NCBI GenBank assembly: GCA_025361185.1
Contig: JANYAR010000175.1
Coordinates: 30,502-94,501 of the forward strand
Length of the DNA: 64,000 nt
DNA from: Alphaproteobacteria bacterium
GTDB taxonomy: Bacteria; Pseudomonadota; Alphaproteobacteria; Micropepsales; Micropepsaceae
Reading direction: 5' to 3'
Shown here: positions 19,079 to 29,027 of the stretch, one piece after another
Layout of the letters: every line of letters starts with the position of its first letter
How positions within the stretch are numbered: the stretch's first letter is position 1
Position numbers and translations under genes: made by a program
Notes under the pieces: model-generated
Told to the model about the DNA's origin: nothing
The model's input: only the letters and a program-made list of their open reading frames with translations
Database searches by the model: none

Positions 19079-19160
19079 CCCCTCCGGCCTTCGCTGGCCC
19101 GAGGGCCAGCTACGGCCACCTCCCCATGCCAGCGCGCTGACGCGCGCGCCGGGGAGGAGC
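19079..19160. repeat. GC-rich intergenic palindromic element
   Basis: Contains TGGCCCGAGGGCCA and CCTCCCCATGCC with a downstream GCCGGGGAGG arm, together giving a long imperfect hairpin between the two DsbA genes. It resembles dispersed CCTCCCC/GGGGAGG intergenic elements; a shorter related piece (GCGCGCCGGGGAG) follows smc near 23435. Confidence 0.45.
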
Positions 19161-19245
19161 AGTCAAATTGCCGTCCCTAAGCCATTGGACCGGGGCCTAA
19201 ATCTCTGCCAAAAGACAGGCGCAAATCCGGGTACGGAGAGTCGCT

Positions 19246-19929
19246 GTGTCACGCAAATCGCTTCTTATGCTTGTGGCTGTGATCGTGCTGATCGCGGCGG
19301 CGGGAATCGGCTACTATTACACCAGCGGCTCCAGCCAGACCGCCGCCAATGGGCAGGGTTTTGAGATCGTGCCCAGCGATCGGGTATTGGGTAATGCCAA
19401 AGCCAAGGTCGTGCTGATCGAATATGCCGCGCCCAGCTGCCCGGTTTGTGCCGCCTTCAGCGCCCAGTCCTTCCCCCAGCTCAAGGCCAAATACATCGAC
19501 ACGGCCAAGATCTTCTATGTCTTCCGCGTCTTCCCGCTCAGGTCTGATGACGGCCAGGCCGAGAAAATCGCCCGCTGCCTGCCTGAGGATAAGTATTTCG
19601 CCTTCATTGACCTGCTGTTCAAGAATCAAGCCAAATGGGACGTTGAATTTAGTCAGATAAATCCGGCGCTTGCGACGCCGGAAGGGGTGCATGACGGGCT
19701 GGTCCTGCTGGGGCGCATCGCGGGGATGAGCAAGGAGCAGGTCGACCAGTGCATGGTGAACAAGGCTGAGGATGACCGGATCAACAAAGTGTCGTCGGAC
19801 GGGGAATCCCGTTACAGCATCAACGCCACGCCGACCTTTATCCTGAACGGTGTCAGCATCGGCTCGGGCAATATTCCCTTCGACACAATGTCGAAGCTTT
19901 TGGATACAGAACTCGCCAAGCAGCATTAG
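19246..19929 (+). CDS. DsbA-family thiol oxidoreductase 2
   Basis: 227 residues starting at GTG. Hydrophobic anchor LLMLVAVIVLIAAAGIGYYY, then a thioredoxin-fold domain with active site CPVC in EYAAPSCPVCAAF and cis-Pro loop ATPTFILNG. It is a paralogue of the preceding gene; the different XX residues between the cysteines suggest different redox potentials. It ends 25 bases before smc and may be transcribed with it. Confidence 0.9.
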   Translation: MSRKSLLMLVAVIVLIAAAGIGYYYTSGSSQTAANGQGFEIVPSDRVLGNAKAKVVLIEYAAPSCPVCAAFSAQSFPQLKAKYIDTAKIFYVFRVFPLRSDDGQAEKIARCLPEDKYFAFIDLLFKNQAKWDVEFSQINPALATPEGVHDGLVLLGRIAGMSKEQVDQCMVNKAEDDRINKVSSDGESRYSINATPTFILNGVSIGSGNIPFDTMSKLLDTELAKQH

Positions 19930-19954
19930 GCGGGACGATTAAAGGACATAGCAG

Positions 19955-22900
19955 TTGAAGTTCACACGTCTCAGGCTTTCCGGTTTCAAGTCCTTCGTCG
20001 AACCGACGGAGTTGTTCGTCGAGCCTGGCCTCACCGCCGTGATCGGCCCCAATGGCTGCGGCAAATCCAATCTGTTCGACGCCATGCGCTGGGTGATGGG
20101 CGAAACCCGCCCGTCCTCGATACGCGGCAGCGAGATGGATGATGTGATTTTTTCCGGCACCTCCGGCCGCCCCGCCCGCAATGTCGCGGAAGTGACCTTG
20201 TTCATCGACAACGCGGACCGTACCGCCGGCTCGCCCTATAACGATTGCGACACGATCGAGGTTTCGCGCCGGATCGAGCGCGAGGCGGGCAGCGTCTATC
20301 GCATCAATGGCCGCGACGTGCGCCAGCGCGACGTGCAGATTTTCTTTGCCGACGCGTCGTCGGGCGCGGGCTCGACCGCTTTTGTGCGTCAGGGCCAGAT
20401 CGGACTTTTGATTTCGCAAAAGCCCCTGGCGCGCCGCGCGATCCTGGAAGAAGCCGCCGGCATCGGCGGGTTGCATCAGCGCCGCCATGAGGCCGAACTG
20501 CGCCTGCGCGCCGCCGAAACCAATCTGTCGCGGCTGGAAGATGTCATCCGTGAAGTCGAAGGCCAGCTCGCCAGCCTGAAGCGGCAGGCCCGCCAGGCCT
20601 CGCGCTATCGCAATCTGTCGGGCCATATCCGCAAGGCCGAGGCGCTGGCGCATTATCTGCGCTGGACCGCCGCTGAGGCCCGTTCGGCCATCACCACCGA
20701 AGAGCTTTCCGCCGCCGCCGCCGCGGTGGCCGGCGCCACGGAAAGCGCCGCGCGCGGCTCCGCCGTGCAAAGCGACGCCGCCGCCGCCCTGCCGCCGCTG
20801 CGCCAGGCCGAGGCCGAGCGCGGCGCGGCGCATCACCGGCTGATCGCCCAGCGCGAGCAACTGGACGCCGAAGAACAGCGCGCCCGTGAAGCGGCGCAGC
20901 GCATCCGCCAACTGATCGCGCAAGGCCATGCCGATGCCGAGCGCGAACGCTTGCTGGAACACGACGCCGACAGCGCCCTGGCCGACCTGGATCGGGAAAC
21001 AAGCAGCCTCAACACCGCGGCCGACAGCGCCGGCGAAGACCTGGCCGCCGCTGAAAGCTTGGCCGCCCTGATGTCGCAGACACTTTCGGACGCCGAGAAG
21101 CTGCTGGAGCGGTTGACCGCCGAACTGGCGGAATGGAACGCCAGGAAAGCCAGTTTGGAACGCGGCCGCGATCTGGCGGTCGCCCTTCTGGACAGCAGCA
21201 AGGGCCAACTCGCCGACGCCCAGGCACGCCTGAACACGGCCTTGGAACACGCCAAGGACGCGCCGGATGTTTATGCGGCCGAAGGCGAAACCGAAACTGC
21301 CCGTGCGGCGGCGGAAAAGGCCCGCGCCGCGGCGGAAGGCGCGCGTGTGAAATTCCACGGCGCGGAAAGCGCCGAAGCAACCGCGCGCGAACCGCTGGAG
21401 ACGTGCGAACGCGAAGTTCAGCGCCTGTCCGCCGAAGTAAAGGCCCTGAGCGACCTGCTGCATCCGCAGGGCCAAGGCCTGTTTCCGCCGCTGGTCGATG
21501 CGGTCTCGGTCCAATCCGGATATGAAGCCGCCCTGGCCGCCGCCCTGGGCGACGACCTGCAGGCGCCGTTGGACAATTCCTCGCCGCACCACTGGCGCGA
21601 CCTGGGTGCTTTTGACTTCGACCCCAATCTGCCGTCCGGCAGCAAGCCGCTCAGCGATTTCGTCAAGGCGCCCGGAGCGCTGGCCCGCCGCCTGGCCATG
21701 ACCGGGCTGGTGTTTCCCGATCAGGGCGCAAAGCTGCAAAGCCAGCTCAGGCCCGGCCAACGCCTGGTGTCGGCGCGCGGCGATCTTTGGCGCTGGGACG
21801 GCTTTGTCGCCAGTGCCGACGCCCCCTCGCAAGCGGCGCAGCGTCTGTCACAGCGCAACCGCCTCACCGCCCTGGAAAGCGAAAATGAAATTGCCCGGCA
21901 GAAGCGTGCCGCCAAGTTTGCCGACTATTCCGCGGCAAAAGATGCGGCACAAGCGGCGCGCGACGCCTTGCGCACCGCCGAAACCGATGAGCGCGCTGCC
22001 GAACAGACGCTGATCGGCGCCCAGGACCGCGCCACCCGCGCGGCGCGCGCCTCCGCCGAGCGCGCCTCTCAACTGGCGTCCCTGGAAGCGGAGATCCGCC
22101 GGCTGGTTCAATCGGTCGAAGCGGCCGAGGAATCCAAATCCTCCGCGATCGCCGGTCTGGAAGAACTGGGCGACGGGGTAGAGCTCAATCAAAATGTCGC
22201 CGATGCGCGTGGGCGAACCGCCGATGCCCGCACCCAGGCAAGCGAGACCCGTGCCGCGCTGGAAGGCCTGCGCCGCGAAGGCGAGGCGCGAGCTGCGCGT
22301 CTCGCGGCAATCGGTGATGACCAGGCGCGCTGGAATGCGCGCAAGAGCGATGCCCAAAGCCATATCGGCGAACTGGCGCGCCGCCAGGAAGAACTGACCG
22401 GCGAACTGGCCGGCGCCGAACTGGTGCCAGAGCAGATTGCCCAAAAGCGCAGCGCGCTGCTTGATGCCATCGCCACCGCCGAGACTGCGCGCAATCAAGC
22501 GGCCGATGCCCGTCAGCAAGCCGAGAGCGTGCTTACGGAAGCCGACAAGCATGCCAAATCCGCCGACGCGGCACTGTCCAGCGCGCGCGAGGAACGCGCC
22601 CGCGCCCAGGCCCTGTCGGAAGCAGCCGGCCAACGGATCGAGGAACTCAAGACCCGCATCCACGATGAACTGGAGTGCGCGCCGTCCGATCTGGCCGAAC
22701 GCGCCGAGATTCAGGACGGCGAGGAACTGCCGCCGCTGGAACAGGCCGAGAAACGCGTCGAGCGCCTGAAGCAGGAACGCGAACAGCTGGGCGGCGTCAA
22801 TCTGCGCGCCGAAGAGGAAGCAGCCGAACAGGAAACCCGCCTGACCACTTTGGTGGCCGACCGCGATGACCTGACCGGCGCCATCGACCGGCTGCGGCGC

Positions 22901-23410
22901 GGCATCCAGAGCCTGAACCGTGAGGGGCGCGAACGGCTGCTGGCCTCGTTCGAAAAGGTCAACGCCAACTTTCAGCAGCTATTCACCAAACTGTTCGATG
23001 GCGGCGAAGCCAAGCTGACTTTCACCGAATCCGAGGACCCGCTGGAAGCGGGTCTGGAAATCTTCGCCCGTCCGCCGGGCAAGCGGCTGCAATCCCTCGC
23101 CCTGCTGTCGGGCGGCGAACAGGCCCTGACCGCCATGGCGCTGATCTTCGCGGTGTTCCTTGTGAACCCTGCCCCGGTCTGCGTCCTGGACGAAGTGGAC
23201 GCCCCGCTGGACGACGCCAATGTCGAGCGCTTCTGCAACATGCTCAACCGGATGACCGAGATGTCGGGCACCCGCTTCTTGGTCATCACCCACCATGCCC
23301 TGACCATGAGCCGGATGGACCGGCTGTTCGGGGTGACCATGGCGGAGCGCGGCGTTTCCCAGCTGGTATCGGTGTCGTTGGCGGAAGCCGAGAAGATCGC
23401 GGCCGAGTAA
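19955..23410 (+). CDS. smc: Chromosome segregation protein SMC
   Basis: 1151-residue condensin ATPase. Walker A GPNGCGKSNLFDA lies near residue 32. Long coiled coils follow on both sides of a hinge near residues 505-635 (LFPPLVDAVSVQSGYEAAL). The C-terminal head has the signature LLSGGEQALTAMAL and Walker B VCVLDEVDAPLDDAN. The start is TTG with AAAGGA eight bases upstream; no better ATG exists before the conserved MKFTRLRLSGFKSF. With scpA and scpB at 33.5-35 kb the window encodes all three condensin subunits. Confidence 0.97.
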   Translation: MKFTRLRLSGFKSFVEPTELFVEPGLTAVIGPNGCGKSNLFDAMRWVMGETRPSSIRGSEMDDVIFSGTSGRPARNVAEVTLFIDNADRTAGSPYNDCDTIEVSRRIEREAGSVYRINGRDVRQRDVQIFFADASSGAGSTAFVRQGQIGLLISQKPLARRAILEEAAGIGGLHQRRHEAELRLRAAETNLSRLEDVIREVEGQLASLKRQARQASRYRNLSGHIRKAEALAHYLRWTAAEARSAITTEELSAAAAAVAGATESAARGSAVQSDAAAALPPLRQAEAERGAAHHRLIAQREQLDAEEQRAREAAQRIRQLIAQGHADAERERLLEHDADSALADLDRETSSLNTAADSAGEDLAAAESLAALMSQTLSDAEKLLERLTAELAEWNARKASLERGRDLAVALLDSSKGQLADAQARLNTALEHAKDAPDVYAAEGETETARAAAEKARAAAEGARVKFHGAESAEATAREPLETCEREVQRLSAEVKALSDLLHPQGQGLFPPLVDAVSVQSGYEAALAAALGDDLQAPLDNSSPHHWRDLGAFDFDPNLPSGSKPLSDFVKAPGALARRLAMTGLVFPDQGAKLQSQLRPGQRLVSARGDLWRWDGFVASADAPSQAAQRLSQRNRLTALESENEIARQKRAAKFADYSAAKDAAQAARDALRTAETDERAAEQTLIGAQDRATRAARASAERASQLASLEAEIRRLVQSVEAAEESKSSAIAGLEELGDGVELNQNVADARGRTADARTQASETRAALEGLRREGEARAARLAAIGDDQARWNARKSDAQSHIGELARRQEELTGELAGAELVPEQIAQKRSALLDAIATAETARNQAADARQQAESVLTEADKHAKSADAALSSAREERARAQALSEAAGQRIEELKTRIHDELECAPSDLAERAEIQDGEELPPLEQAEKRVERLKQEREQLGGVNLRAEEEAAEQETRLTTLVADRDDLTGAIDRLRRGIQSLNREGRERLLASFEKVNANFQQLFTKLFDGGEAKLTFTESEDPLEAGLEIFARPPGKRLQSLALLSGGEQALTAMALIFAVFLVNPAPVCVLDEVDAPLDDANVERFCNMLNRMTEMSGTRFLVITHHALTMSRMDRLFGVTMAERGVSQLVSVSLAEAEKIAAE

Positions 23411-23537
23411 GCGGCTGCCACTGGCGCGCCGGGGAGATTCGGGGCAATCACCGCCATGCCCGGGAAAATCCGCGCGACATAATGCGCGACAGGAGTTTTT
23501 GTCAGTAAAATCAGATTGTTGTGACAGTCTGTCTTTC

Positions 23538-23566
23538 TTGACACCCAAAAAGGGCGAACCTATGGT
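23538..23566 (+). promoter_or_regulatory. Sigma-70 promoter of the F0 operon
   Basis: TTGACA at 23538-23543 is a perfect -35. A 17-base spacer separates it from TATGGT at 23561-23566. It lies about 65 bases before the preferred atpI start, in the 220-base gap after smc. Confidence 0.7.
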
Positions 23567-23631
23567 CCGCCCGCCTTCGACGCGCCGTGAAGGCCGGTTT
23601 CAGTTGGCTTTTCGGCATTTGGGAGACGGTT

Positions 23632-23970
23632 TTGACGGCTCCGGACCCGCAACGGCTGACCGATCTGGGCAAGCGGCTCGACGAGGCCCAAAAGCGGCAA
23701 GCGGCAGGAGTAAAACGCCCGCCGCCGTCGCAAGCGGGGATCGCAGGCCGTTTCGCAACCGAGCTGGTTGCGGCGCTGGTCGTCGGGGGCGGACTGGGAT
23801 GGGGCATCGACTGGCTGTTTGGCCATTTCGGATTTCACACAAGCCCGGTCTTTCTGATTGTGTTTTTTGTGCTGGGCGCAGCGGCGGGGATCCGCAATGT
23901 GATGCACGCAGCCGCCGAGATTAACGCCGAGATCGCGGCCAAATCCGCGAAACCCGACGAGGAGAAATAG
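23632..23970 (+). CDS. atpI: ATP synthase protein I
   Basis: Small membrane protein aiding assembly of the c-ring. The N-terminal part is soluble (DLGKRLDEAQKRQ), then two membrane segments follow, ATELVAALVVGGGLGWGIDWLFG and SPVFLIVFFVLGAAAGI. The track starts at GTG 23587, but TTG at 23632 (MTAPDPQRL) has GGAG at a good distance and gives the usual N-terminus, so 112 residues is preferred. It is first gene of the F0 operon. Confidence 0.85.
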   Translation: MTAPDPQRLTDLGKRLDEAQKRQAAGVKRPPPSQAGIAGRFATELVAALVVGGGLGWGIDWLFGHFGFHTSPVFLIVFFVLGAAAGIRNVMHAAAEINAEIAAKSAKPDEEK

Positions 23971-23973
23971 TCC

Positions 23974-24735
23974 GTGGCCATGAACCCGATGGAGCAGTTC
24001 GCCATCAAGCCGCTCATCGCCGAGCCGGTGCTGCACATTGCCGGCCATCCGATCTATTTTACCAACCAGGCGCTCTTGATGATCATCGTCGCGCTGGCTT
24101 CGTCGCTGTTCCTGACCCTGGCGGTGAAGCCGAACCGCCTGGTACCGACGCGCAGCCAGTCCATGGCCGAGATGTCCTACGAATTCGTCGCTAACATGAT
24201 CCATTCGGCAACCGGTGAAGACGGGCTGAAATACTTCCCTTTCGTCTTCACGCTTTTCATCTTTGTTTTGTGCAGCAACTTCTTCGGCATGGTGCCGGGC
24301 AGTTTCACCGTCACCAGCCAGATCGCCGTGACCTTGGCGTTGGCCTGTCTGGTGGTGGGCATGGTGATCGTGGTCGGCTTCATGAAGCACGGCCTGGGCT
24401 TCCTCAAACTGTTCGTGCCGCACGCACCCTGGTACCTGCTGATCCTGCTGATCCCGATCGAAGTGATCTCCTTCCTCACCCGCCCGATCAGCCTTTCCGT
24501 CCGTCTTTTCGCCAACATGCTGGCGGGCCACACCATGCTCGCGGTGTTCGCCGGATTCGTCGTGTCGCTGGGCACGGCGGGCGGCATCTACATGGGTGTA
24601 GCGCTGGCCCCGCTGTTGCTGATCGTCGCGATCATGCTGCTGGAGCTGCTTGTGGCGTTCCTGCAGGCCTATGTCTTCGCCATTCTCACCTGCATCTATC
24701 TCAACGAAGCTCTTCATCTTCACGATCACCACTAA
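23974..24735 (+). CDS. atpB: F0 ATP synthase subunit a
   Basis: Integral membrane subunit forming the proton half-channels. 253 residues with several membrane helices. The essential Arg lies in ISLSVRLFANMLAGH, and the C-terminal helix LELLVAFLQAYVFAILTCIYL is conserved. It starts at GTG with GAGGAG upstream; an ATG two codons later is an alternative. It begins three bases after the atpI stop. Confidence 0.96.
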   Translation: MAMNPMEQFAIKPLIAEPVLHIAGHPIYFTNQALLMIIVALASSLFLTLAVKPNRLVPTRSQSMAEMSYEFVANMIHSATGEDGLKYFPFVFTLFIFVLCSNFFGMVPGSFTVTSQIAVTLALACLVVGMVIVVGFMKHGLGFLKLFVPHAPWYLLILLIPIEVISFLTRPISLSVRLFANMLAGHTMLAVFAGFVVSLGTAGGIYMGVALAPLLLIVAIMLLELLVAFLQAYVFAILTCIYLNEALHLHDHH

Positions 24736-24754
24736 CCCTCAAGAGGACCAAAAA

Positions 24755-24979
24755 ATGGACGTCGCAGCTGCAAAAATGATTGGCGCGGGCATCGCCTGTA
24801 TCGCCCTGGTTGGCGCCGGCATCGGCATCGGCAATGTGTTCGGCAGCTATCTGTCGGGCGCGCTGCGCAATCCGGGCGCCGCCGCGAGCCAGACCACCAA
24901 CCTGCTGCTGGGATTCGCGCTGTGCGAAGCCACCGGCCTGTTCGGCCTGGTCATCGCGCTGATCATTCTGTTCACATAA
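24755..24979 (+). CDS. atpE: F0 ATP synthase subunit c
   Basis: 74-residue two-helix proteolipid of the rotor ring. ATG at 24755 follows AGAGGA; the track start at 24650 is a frame extension into atpB. The loop RNPGAAAS and the proton-carrying Glu58 in LCEATGLFGLVIAL are present. No sodium-type ligand pattern is obvious around the Glu, so proton coupling is likely. Confidence 0.96.
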   Translation: MDVAAAKMIGAGIACIALVGAGIGIGNVFGSYLSGALRNPGAAASQTTNLLLGFALCEATGLFGLVIALIILFT

Positions 24980-24985
24980 GCGATA

Positions 24986-25513
24986 ATGGCCGAAGAAACC
25001 GCTACCCACGCCACGACGCAAGCGCCAAAGGAAGGCGGCTTCCCGCCGTTCGACACCACGACCTTCCCCAGCCAGTTGTTCTGGCTGGGGGTGACGTTCG
25101 CGTTCCTGTTCACGGTGCTGTGGCGGGTGGCGGGACCCAAGATCAACGCGGCCATCACCAACCGCCGTGGCGCCATCAATGGCGCCATCGCACAAGCCAA
25201 TAAGGCGCGCGCCGATGCGGAAGCCGCCCAGGCGAAGTACGAAATCGCGCTGACAAAGGCCCGCACCCGCGCCAATGCGCTGGCCGAGGAAACCCGCCAG
25301 AAGCTGAACGCGGAAATCGCCAAGGCCAAGACGGCTGCCGATGCCCAGGCGCATGACGCCATGGCCACCGCCGACGCCCGCATCGCCAGCACACGAGAGA
25401 ATGCCAAGGCGGCCGTGACGGTGGCGGCACGCGACGCGGCCATCGCCATTGTCGAGCGGCTGACCGGCGACAAGGTCTCGGCGGAAGATGCCGCCAGGGC
25501 CATGGGGAACTGA
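24986..25513 (+). CDS. atpG: F0 ATP synthase subunit b'
   Basis: 175 residues. One N-terminal membrane helix (LFWLGVTFAFLFTVLWRVAGP) is followed by a long Ala/Lys-rich helix forming the peripheral stalk. The presence of separate b' and b genes is typical of alphaproteobacteria and cyanobacteria. It starts six bases after atpE and ends just before atpF. The name atpF' is used equally often. Confidence 0.9.
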   Translation: MAEETATHATTQAPKEGGFPPFDTTTFPSQLFWLGVTFAFLFTVLWRVAGPKINAAITNRRGAINGAIAQANKARADAEAAQAKYEIALTKARTRANALAEETRQKLNAEIAKAKTAADAQAHDAMATADARIASTRENAKAAVTVAARDAAIAIVERLTGDKVSAEDAARAMGN

Positions 25514-25514
25514 G

Positions 25515-26012
25515 ATGCTGCACGAGATTCTCAACGAAGGCGAAACCTGGGTTGCCGTCGGCTTCGTGCTGGTCGTCGCGCTTCTGGTGTGGAAAGGCGT
25601 GCCGGGCATGATCGGCAAGATGCTGGACCAGCGCGCCGCCGTGATCTCCGCCGAGCTGGAGGAAGCCAGGCGGTTGCGGGTCGAAGCAGCCGCCCTGCTG
25701 GCCGATTATCAGAAGCGCGCCGCCGGCGCCGAGGCGGAGGCCCAGAGCATCATCGCCGCCGCGACCGCGGACGCCGCCCAGTTCCAGAAGGAATCCCGCA
25801 CCGCGCTGGAAGCCCAGATCGCGCGCCGCGCGGCGGGCGCCCAGGAAAAGATCGCCCAGGCCGAAGCCGCGGCCTTGAACGAAATTCGGGCGCTGGCGGC
25901 CGACAGCGCCGTCAATGCGGCGCAGAAACTGATCGCCGCAAGGCTGGATGAGGCGCGCGCCAAGACCTTGATCGCCGACAGCATCAAGGGGCTTGGTGAA
26001 AAATTGAACTAA
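25515..26012 (+). CDS. atpF: F0 ATP synthase subunit b
   Basis: 165 residues with an N-terminal membrane helix (WVAVGFVLVVALLVWKG) and a charged stalk helix. ATG 25515 begins one base after the b' stop, so the track start at 25488 is discarded. It is the last gene of the F0 operon; the F1 genes are not in the window, the usual split arrangement in alphaproteobacteria. Confidence 0.93.
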   Translation: MLHEILNEGETWVAVGFVLVVALLVWKGVPGMIGKMLDQRAAVISAELEEARRLRVEAAALLADYQKRAAGAEAEAQSIIAAATADAAQFQKESRTALEAQIARRAAGAQEKIAQAEAAALNEIRALAADSAVNAAQKLIAARLDEARAKTLIADSIKGLGEKLN

Positions 26013-26040
26013 GCGAAAATCGATACTGGTGGGATAAAAC

Positions 26041-26067
26041 AAAGGGTAGCCGCGCGGCCGCCCTTTT
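26041..26067. terminator. Terminator after the F0 operon
   Basis: AAAGGGTAGCC and GGCCGCCCTTTTT form a short GC stem around GCGC, followed by T residues. It lies between the converging atpF and cupin genes and could serve both. Confidence 0.65.
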
Positions 26068-26084
26068 TCATTTCGGCCGCGTCG

Positions 26085-27068
26085 TCAGTTCCCGCCGGTT
26101 TTGGCATCGGCCTGATAGAAAAGGACCTGACCTTCCTTGCTGCGCGATATCATCGACAAGCGGATGCTTTTGCCGGTGTTGGGCCGGCTGGTGGCACGGT
26201 GCCAGCGTTCTTCAGGGACATGGATCACGTCACCCCGCTCGCCATGGACCAGCCCTATGCCGGAGATCAGCACGTCGATCTGGCCGTAAACATCGACCCA
26301 GGCTTCCGCCATATTGGCGTGGAAATGCCCCCAGTCGGTGGCAGGCGGCAGTTGCGTGATGGCAATATCCCGGCGGGGGTTGGCGGAGGTATGGCCGTCA
26401 AACAAGAAGCGCTCACCCTTGCGCTCCGATGCGCCATATTCGTCAATATCAAAGAACGGCAGGTTGAATGAGTCATAGCCGCCGGTCGAAGTGATCTTGG
26501 CCTTGGCGTAGGTGTAGCCCTTGAGCGGCGTCGGCGTTTCGCTTTGCGGATAGGACGGCGCCTGCCCCGCCGGCGTCATGCGGATAAACACGACCGGCTC
26601 GCTGCCGGTGGTTTGCATGCAATAAGACAAGCGAGGCGCCACGTTGAAGGCCCAGCCCTTGGACAAAATCCTGGGCTCCTGGCCGTCGATGGTGATCTTG
26701 ACCTGGCCGCTATAGATCCAACCGAAGGCGCGGTCGTCGGCGTAAAACAAGCACTTGGTCTTCTCGCCCGGCGCCATCGAGATGTAATGGCCGTCGAAGT
26801 CGCGGTTCAGCAGCACGCGCTGGTCCCAGCTTTTGGCGCGCCCGTGCGCCTTGAGGATGTCGGCGATATGCCAGATGGGCTTGTTGGGTCCCCTGTAGGG
26901 TGTTTCGGGAGTTTTTTGCGCCGCCCAGACGATGCGGGGCGGGCCATCCTCGCGGCCGGGAGCGGACCACCAGTTCGCCTGCGGAGCCGGAGCAGGCGTT
27001 TGCGACCATGCGGGACTGACGGCCAATGTCAGTCCCACCGCAAGCAAAATTGCTGCTTTGGTCGTCAT
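26085..27068 (-). CDS. Exported double-cupin protein
   Basis: 327 residues with a Sec signal (ILLAVGLTLAVSPAWSQ). Two cupin-like segments are seen: residues about 90-165 (YISMAPGEKTKCLFYADDRAFGWIYSG) and about 235-300 (GHFHANMAEAWVDVYGQIDVLISG, then GDVIHVPEERWHRA). HFH and the later His could bind a metal in the second barrel. Substrate unknown. It begins six bases after aspS on the same strand and is probably co-transcribed. Confidence 0.75.
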   Translation of the reverse strand: MTTKAAILLAVGLTLAVSPAWSQTPAPAPQANWWSAPGREDGPPRIVWAAQKTPETPYRGPNKPIWHIADILKAHGRAKSWDQRVLLNRDFDGHYISMAPGEKTKCLFYADDRAFGWIYSGQVKITIDGQEPRILSKGWAFNVAPRLSYCMQTTGSEPVVFIRMTPAGQAPSYPQSETPTPLKGYTYAKAKITSTGGYDSFNLPFFDIDEYGASERKGERFLFDGHTSANPRRDIAITQLPPATDWGHFHANMAEAWVDVYGQIDVLISGIGLVHGERGDVIHVPEERWHRATSRPNTGKSIRLSMISRSKEGQVLFYQADAKTGGN

Positions 27069-27074
27069 CTCTCC

Positions 27075-28880
27075 CTACGCTTTTTCCGGATACACCACCC
27101 GCAGATGCAGCTCCTTGAGCTGCTTGGCATTGGCCGGGCTGGGCGCATTCATCAGCAGATCCTGGGCCTGCTGGGTCATGGGGAACATGGTGACCTCGCG
27201 CAAATTTTCCTCGCCCGCCAGCAGCATCACGATGCGGTCGATGCCCGGCGCGGTGCCGCCATGCGGCGGGGCGCCGTGGCGGAAGGCATTGAGCATGCCC
27301 TTGAATTTTTCTTCGGTCTCCTCGCGGGCGTAACCGGCGATCTCGAAGGCTTTCAGCATCACATCGGGATCGTGGTTGCGGATGGCGCCGGACGACAATT
27401 CATAGCCGTTGCAGACGATGTCGTACTGATAGGCCTTCAGGCCCAAGATCGTGTCGTTATCGTGTCTGTCCAAAGCGAGGAACTTCTCGCGGTCGAACTG
27501 CGGCATGGAAAAGGGATTGTGGGAGAAGTCGATCTTCTTGTCTTCCTCGTTCCACTCATACATGGGGAAATCCACGATCCAGCAGAACTTGTATTCACTG
27601 TCGGGGATCAGGTTCAGCTCGCGCCGGATGCGGGTGCGCGCCAGGCCCGCCAGGTTGGCGGCACGGTCGGGTTTGGCATCGGCCGAGAAGAACAGGGCAT
27701 CGCCTGCCTTCACGCCTGCGGCCTTGGCCATGTCGGCCAGCACCTGTGCGGGAATGAACTTGGCGATGGGACCCTTGCCGGTCAGCGCGCCTCCATCCGC
27801 CTCGAACTGGATATAGCCCAGGCCCGCCGCGCCCTCGCCGCGCGCCCATTCGTTCAGCTTGTCGAAAAAGCTGCGCGGCTGGGGACCGGCGCCGGGCGCC
27901 GGAATTGCGCGCACCGTTTTGTTCTTGAAAGCCTTGAACTCGACTTCGGCGCGGCCGAAAATCTCGCTGACATCCACGATCTCGATCGGATTGCGCAGGT
28001 CCGGCTTGTCGGTGCCGTATTTCAGCATCGCCTGCGCATAGGGAATGCGGGGAAACTGGTCGGGCGGAGTCACTTTCTTGCCGTTGGCGAATTCCTCGAA
28101 CACGCCCGCAAGCACCGGGGCAACGGCGGCGAAGACATCGTCCTGGGTGACAAAGCTCATCTCAAGGTCGAGCTGGTAGAACTCGCCCGGCGAACGGTCG
28201 GCGCGGCCATCCTCGTCGCGAAAACAGGGCGCGATCTGGAAATAGCGGTCGAAGCCCGACACCATGATCAACTGCTTGAACTGCTGGGGCGCCTGCGGCA
28301 GGGCATAGAACTGGCCGGGATAGCGGCGCGACGGCACCAGGAAATCGCGCGCCCCTTCCGGCGAGGACGCGGTCAGGATCGGGGTCTGGAATTCGGTGAA
28401 ACCCTGATCGATCATCCGCCTACGGATCGAAGTGATGATGTTGGCGCGCAGCATGATGTTCTTGTGCAGCCGCTCGCGCCGCAGATCCAGGAAGCGGTAG
28501 GTCAGCCTGGTCTCTTCGGGATAGGCGTGATCGCCAAATACCGGCAGCGGCAGCTCCTGCGCCTTGCTCTGGATCTGGGCCTGCTCGATGCGCAATTCGA
28601 CCTCGCCCGTGGCCAGATCGCTGTTCACCGTCTCGGCCGAGCGCGCCACCACTCTTCCCGTGAAGGTCAGCACCCATTCCGAACGCGCCGTGTCCACCAC
28701 CGCAAAGGCTGCCGCGTCGGGCTCGATCACGCACTGGGTGACGCCGTAATGGTCGCGCAGGTCCAGGAAGATCAGCCCGCCATGATCGCGCCGGCGATTG
28801 ACCCAGCCCGACAGGCGCACGCTGGTGCCGACATCGGACTTGCGAAGCTGGCCGCAGGTGTGGGTGCGATAGGCGTGCAT
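27075..28880 (-). CDS. aspS: Aspartyl-tRNA synthetase
   Basis: 601-residue class II synthetase of bacterial type. It has an N-terminal OB-fold anticodon domain ([20 protein letters not shown]), class II motif 2 ([10 protein letters not shown]), the inserted GAD domain in the middle, and C-terminal motif 3 ([13 protein letters not shown]). Length is normal. Whether it charges tRNA-Asp only or also tRNA-Asn cannot be decided here. It is divergent from the phosphatase-like gene. Confidence 0.96.
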   Translation of the reverse strand: MHAYRTHTCGQLRKSDVGTSVRLSGWVNRRRDHGGLIFLDLRDHYGVTQCVIEPDAAAFAVVDTARSEWVLTFTGRVVARSAETVNSDLATGEVELRIEQAQIQSKAQELPLPVFGDHAYPEETRLTYRFLDLRRERLHKNIMLRANIITSIRRRMIDQGFTEFQTPILTASSPEGARDFLVPSRRYPGQFYALPQAPQQFKQLIMVSGFDRYFQIAPCFRDEDGRADRSPGEFYQLDLEMSFVTQDDVFAAVAPVLAGVFEEFANGKKVTPPDQFPRIPYAQAMLKYGTDKPDLRNPIEIVDVSEIFGRAEVEFKAFKNKTVRAIPAPGAGPQPRSFFDKLNEWARGEGAAGLGYIQFEADGGALTGKGPIAKFIPAQVLADMAKAAGVKAGDALFFSADAKPDRAANLAGLARTRIRRELNLIPDSEYKFCWIVDFPMYEWNEEDKKIDFSHNPFSMPQFDREKFLALDRHDNDTILGLKAYQYDIVCNGYELSSGAIRNHDPDVMLKAFEIAGYAREETEEKFKGMLNAFRHGAPPHGGTAPGIDRIVMLLAGEENLREVTMFPMTQQAQDLLMNAPSPANAKQLKELHLRVVYPEKA

Positions 28881-29027
28881 AGCGAAAATCCCTGAGAATG
28901 GCGGGTTTTTTGGCGGTTTAAGGGGGCAAGGTCAAGGGCGGCCCAAACCCATATGGGCCAGCGCGATTTGGGCGGTTTTTTCGGTCGCGAAGCCCGGCTA
29001 ACGTGGCCCGACACCCGGAGAATCGTG

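Noticed and set aside
19853-21832. 659-residue ORF antisense to smc
   Set aside because: Gly/Arg/Gln-rich shadow of a coiled-coil gene; no start signal or homology pattern.
24755-26012. F0 genes without F1 genes as a truncated ATP synthase locus
   Set aside because: Separate F0 and F1 operons are the normal alphaproteobacterial arrangement.
26544-28895. 783-residue ORF antisense to aspS and the cupin gene
   Set aside because: Long open frames opposite GC-rich genes are expected; aspS is unmistakable on the other strand.
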